In this document: positions 63,183 through 64,000 of the stretch, one piece after another
Layout: each line of letters starts with the position of its first letter
Position numbering within the stretch: the stretch's first letter is position 1
From: Macrosoma leucophasiata
Taxonomy: Eukaryota; Arthropoda; Insecta; Lepidoptera; Hedylidae
Assembly (NCBI GenBank): GCA_036365455.1
Contig: JAWQUS010000030.1
Coordinates: forward strand, 16,698,001-16,762,000
Direction: 5' to 3'
Length of the DNA: 64,000 nucleotides
Program-made: the position numbers and the translations under genes
Notes under the pieces: model-generated
The model's input: the letters and a program-made list of their open reading frames with translations, nothing else
Databases searched by the model: none
Told to the model about the DNA's origin: nothing

Positions 63183-63485
63183 CTGCCCGATTTTTCAAAT
63201 CTTTCCTTCACATCTATTGCATTGCTTTATGGTAGCAGCAGCGCCATCTATTACCAACTATGCTAGTTAGGCAACCGATATAATAGACTTTTCAGTTTAT
63301 TGAATATCGTAAAGAAGTCGCTTTTACCCTTAATAATTGTTTTTATATTATTTCGCATTACACATGCTTGTGAAATATATTTTATTTTTAAAGAAAAATG
63401 GAAAGACAAATTTGACTAGTAGGTCGCGAGTTCGAGTCTCGCCTGAAGTCAAATTTTTCTTTCCATTTTTCTTTAAAAATAAAAC

Positions 63486-64000
63486 AATATGTCACCATAT
63501 TGCTACAATGACTTTCTTGTTTTTGAAATATACTTTTAAATACGACAATTAATTGAAGGTAAAATAAATAATTGGAATAGCTGAAAATGATTTAGTATAA
63601 TAAATCATAACAAGAACAATCGCTTTAACAAAAATCGTGGTGCAACCCAGGCTAAGTATAAATCAGAATCTTAACCACTTCGCGTCATGAGACACGCAAT
63701 ATTGAACCCTCGTGAAATGTGGAACCCCAAGAACGACGAAAATTAAACGAATGTCGAGTCAGGTGACGTCGGTAAACAAAGCCATTGCGGTCAACCTGCC
63801 GCCCTAGCGAAAACTTGTTAAAAGTCTATTGAAGGTTATTTACGTCTGAGAGCACTGTCGCGGAAGTATTTCTAGTTTTATCGCGATGGTAGTTTTTATG
63901 GTGTTTTTTTATACGATCAAGATAGTCGTGTTATAAATGTGACTAGTATGCAGTATTTTCATATGGTCCAAGAGATACTGAACTCTCCGAGTACCGTTGG
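63486..64000. repeat. Spacer and second copy of the 61858 block
   Basis: 63690-63900 repeats 61858-62095 with about 30 bp less in the middle. 63486-63689 and 63901-64000 show nothing I can support. Confidence 0.6.

Larger units (their letters stand above)
62740..63485. repeat. Unit B tandem array with head-to-head fold-back
   Basis: Two reverse units, period 308 bp, each with one tRNA-like sequence (62799, 63107) and a 230-bp spacer, nearly identical to each other. A third reverse tail (to about 63413) is then joined to a forward half-unit starting tagtaggtcgcgagttcgag at 63417. The aaagaaaaatggaaaga and tctttccatttttcttt tails form an inverted pair around 63415-63450. The forward half-unit keeps the T arm and acceptor but not the D arm. 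Confidence 0.9.

Noticed and set aside
3690..63480. CRISPR array or bacterial features
   Set aside because: Repeats are SINE, LINE, MITE and satellite units without spacer-like structure; the DNA is plainly animal.

Overview
The window is eukaryotic and almost certainly from a moth or butterfly genome. The evidence is an AT-rich background, many Lep1-type Helitron-like elements with lepidopteran ends (TATTATAAATGCGAAAG-like heads, CTAGT-like tails), tRNA-derived SINEs, a mariner, and decayed RTE-like and Jockey/CR1-like LINE tails. There is no bacterial operon structure and no complete conserved host gene. It reads as a very long intron or intergenic tract in which most positions are transposon relics or local tandem duplications.

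Repeat family names used here are local labels. SINE-A: about 290 bp, starts ctggtggtagagctcc, ends in an A-rich tail, no recognisable tRNA head. SINE-D: tRNA-derived, about 310 bp. SINE-E: tRNA-derived, about 200 bp. Unit B and B2: about 280-310 bp repeats, each carrying one tRNA-like sequence. 5S-SINE: 5S rRNA-like head and (ATT)n tail. LINE-C: 5'-truncated non-LTR tails with an (ATAC)n-like end. Lep1: Helitron-like. F, G, H, I, L and others: MITE-like or unclassified repeats.

Layout. 0-10 kb: SINE, RTE and LINE-C fragments, including a symmetric SINE-RTE-SINE palindrome at 3.8-4.7 kb, and several duplicated blocks. 9.4-22 kb: tandem arrays (9.4-10.5 kb; 15.6-17.4 kb with a 508-bp period), SINEs and MITEs. 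22.9-30 kb: a TAA-flanked MITE, an 18-bp minisatellite, a candidate recursive splice site, and a broken mariner with a second fragment 4 kb away. 30-46 kb: three candidate first coding exons on the + strand (30606, 36004, 45015), all ending in the same splice phase, among SINEs, a 5S-derived SINE and a three-level nested MITE (43.5-44.1 kb). 46-64 kb: more SINEs, a nested LINE insertion at 50-51.7 kb, tandem blocks at 51.8-53 and 54.7-55.6 kb, and a tRNA-like tandem array with a head-to-head fold-back at 62.7-63.5 kb.

If the three exons are real, the simplest reading is one long + strand gene with alternative promoters and shared downstream exons beyond the window. The recursive splice site would then lie in its giant intron. 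This is inference. The peptides match no family I can name with confidence.
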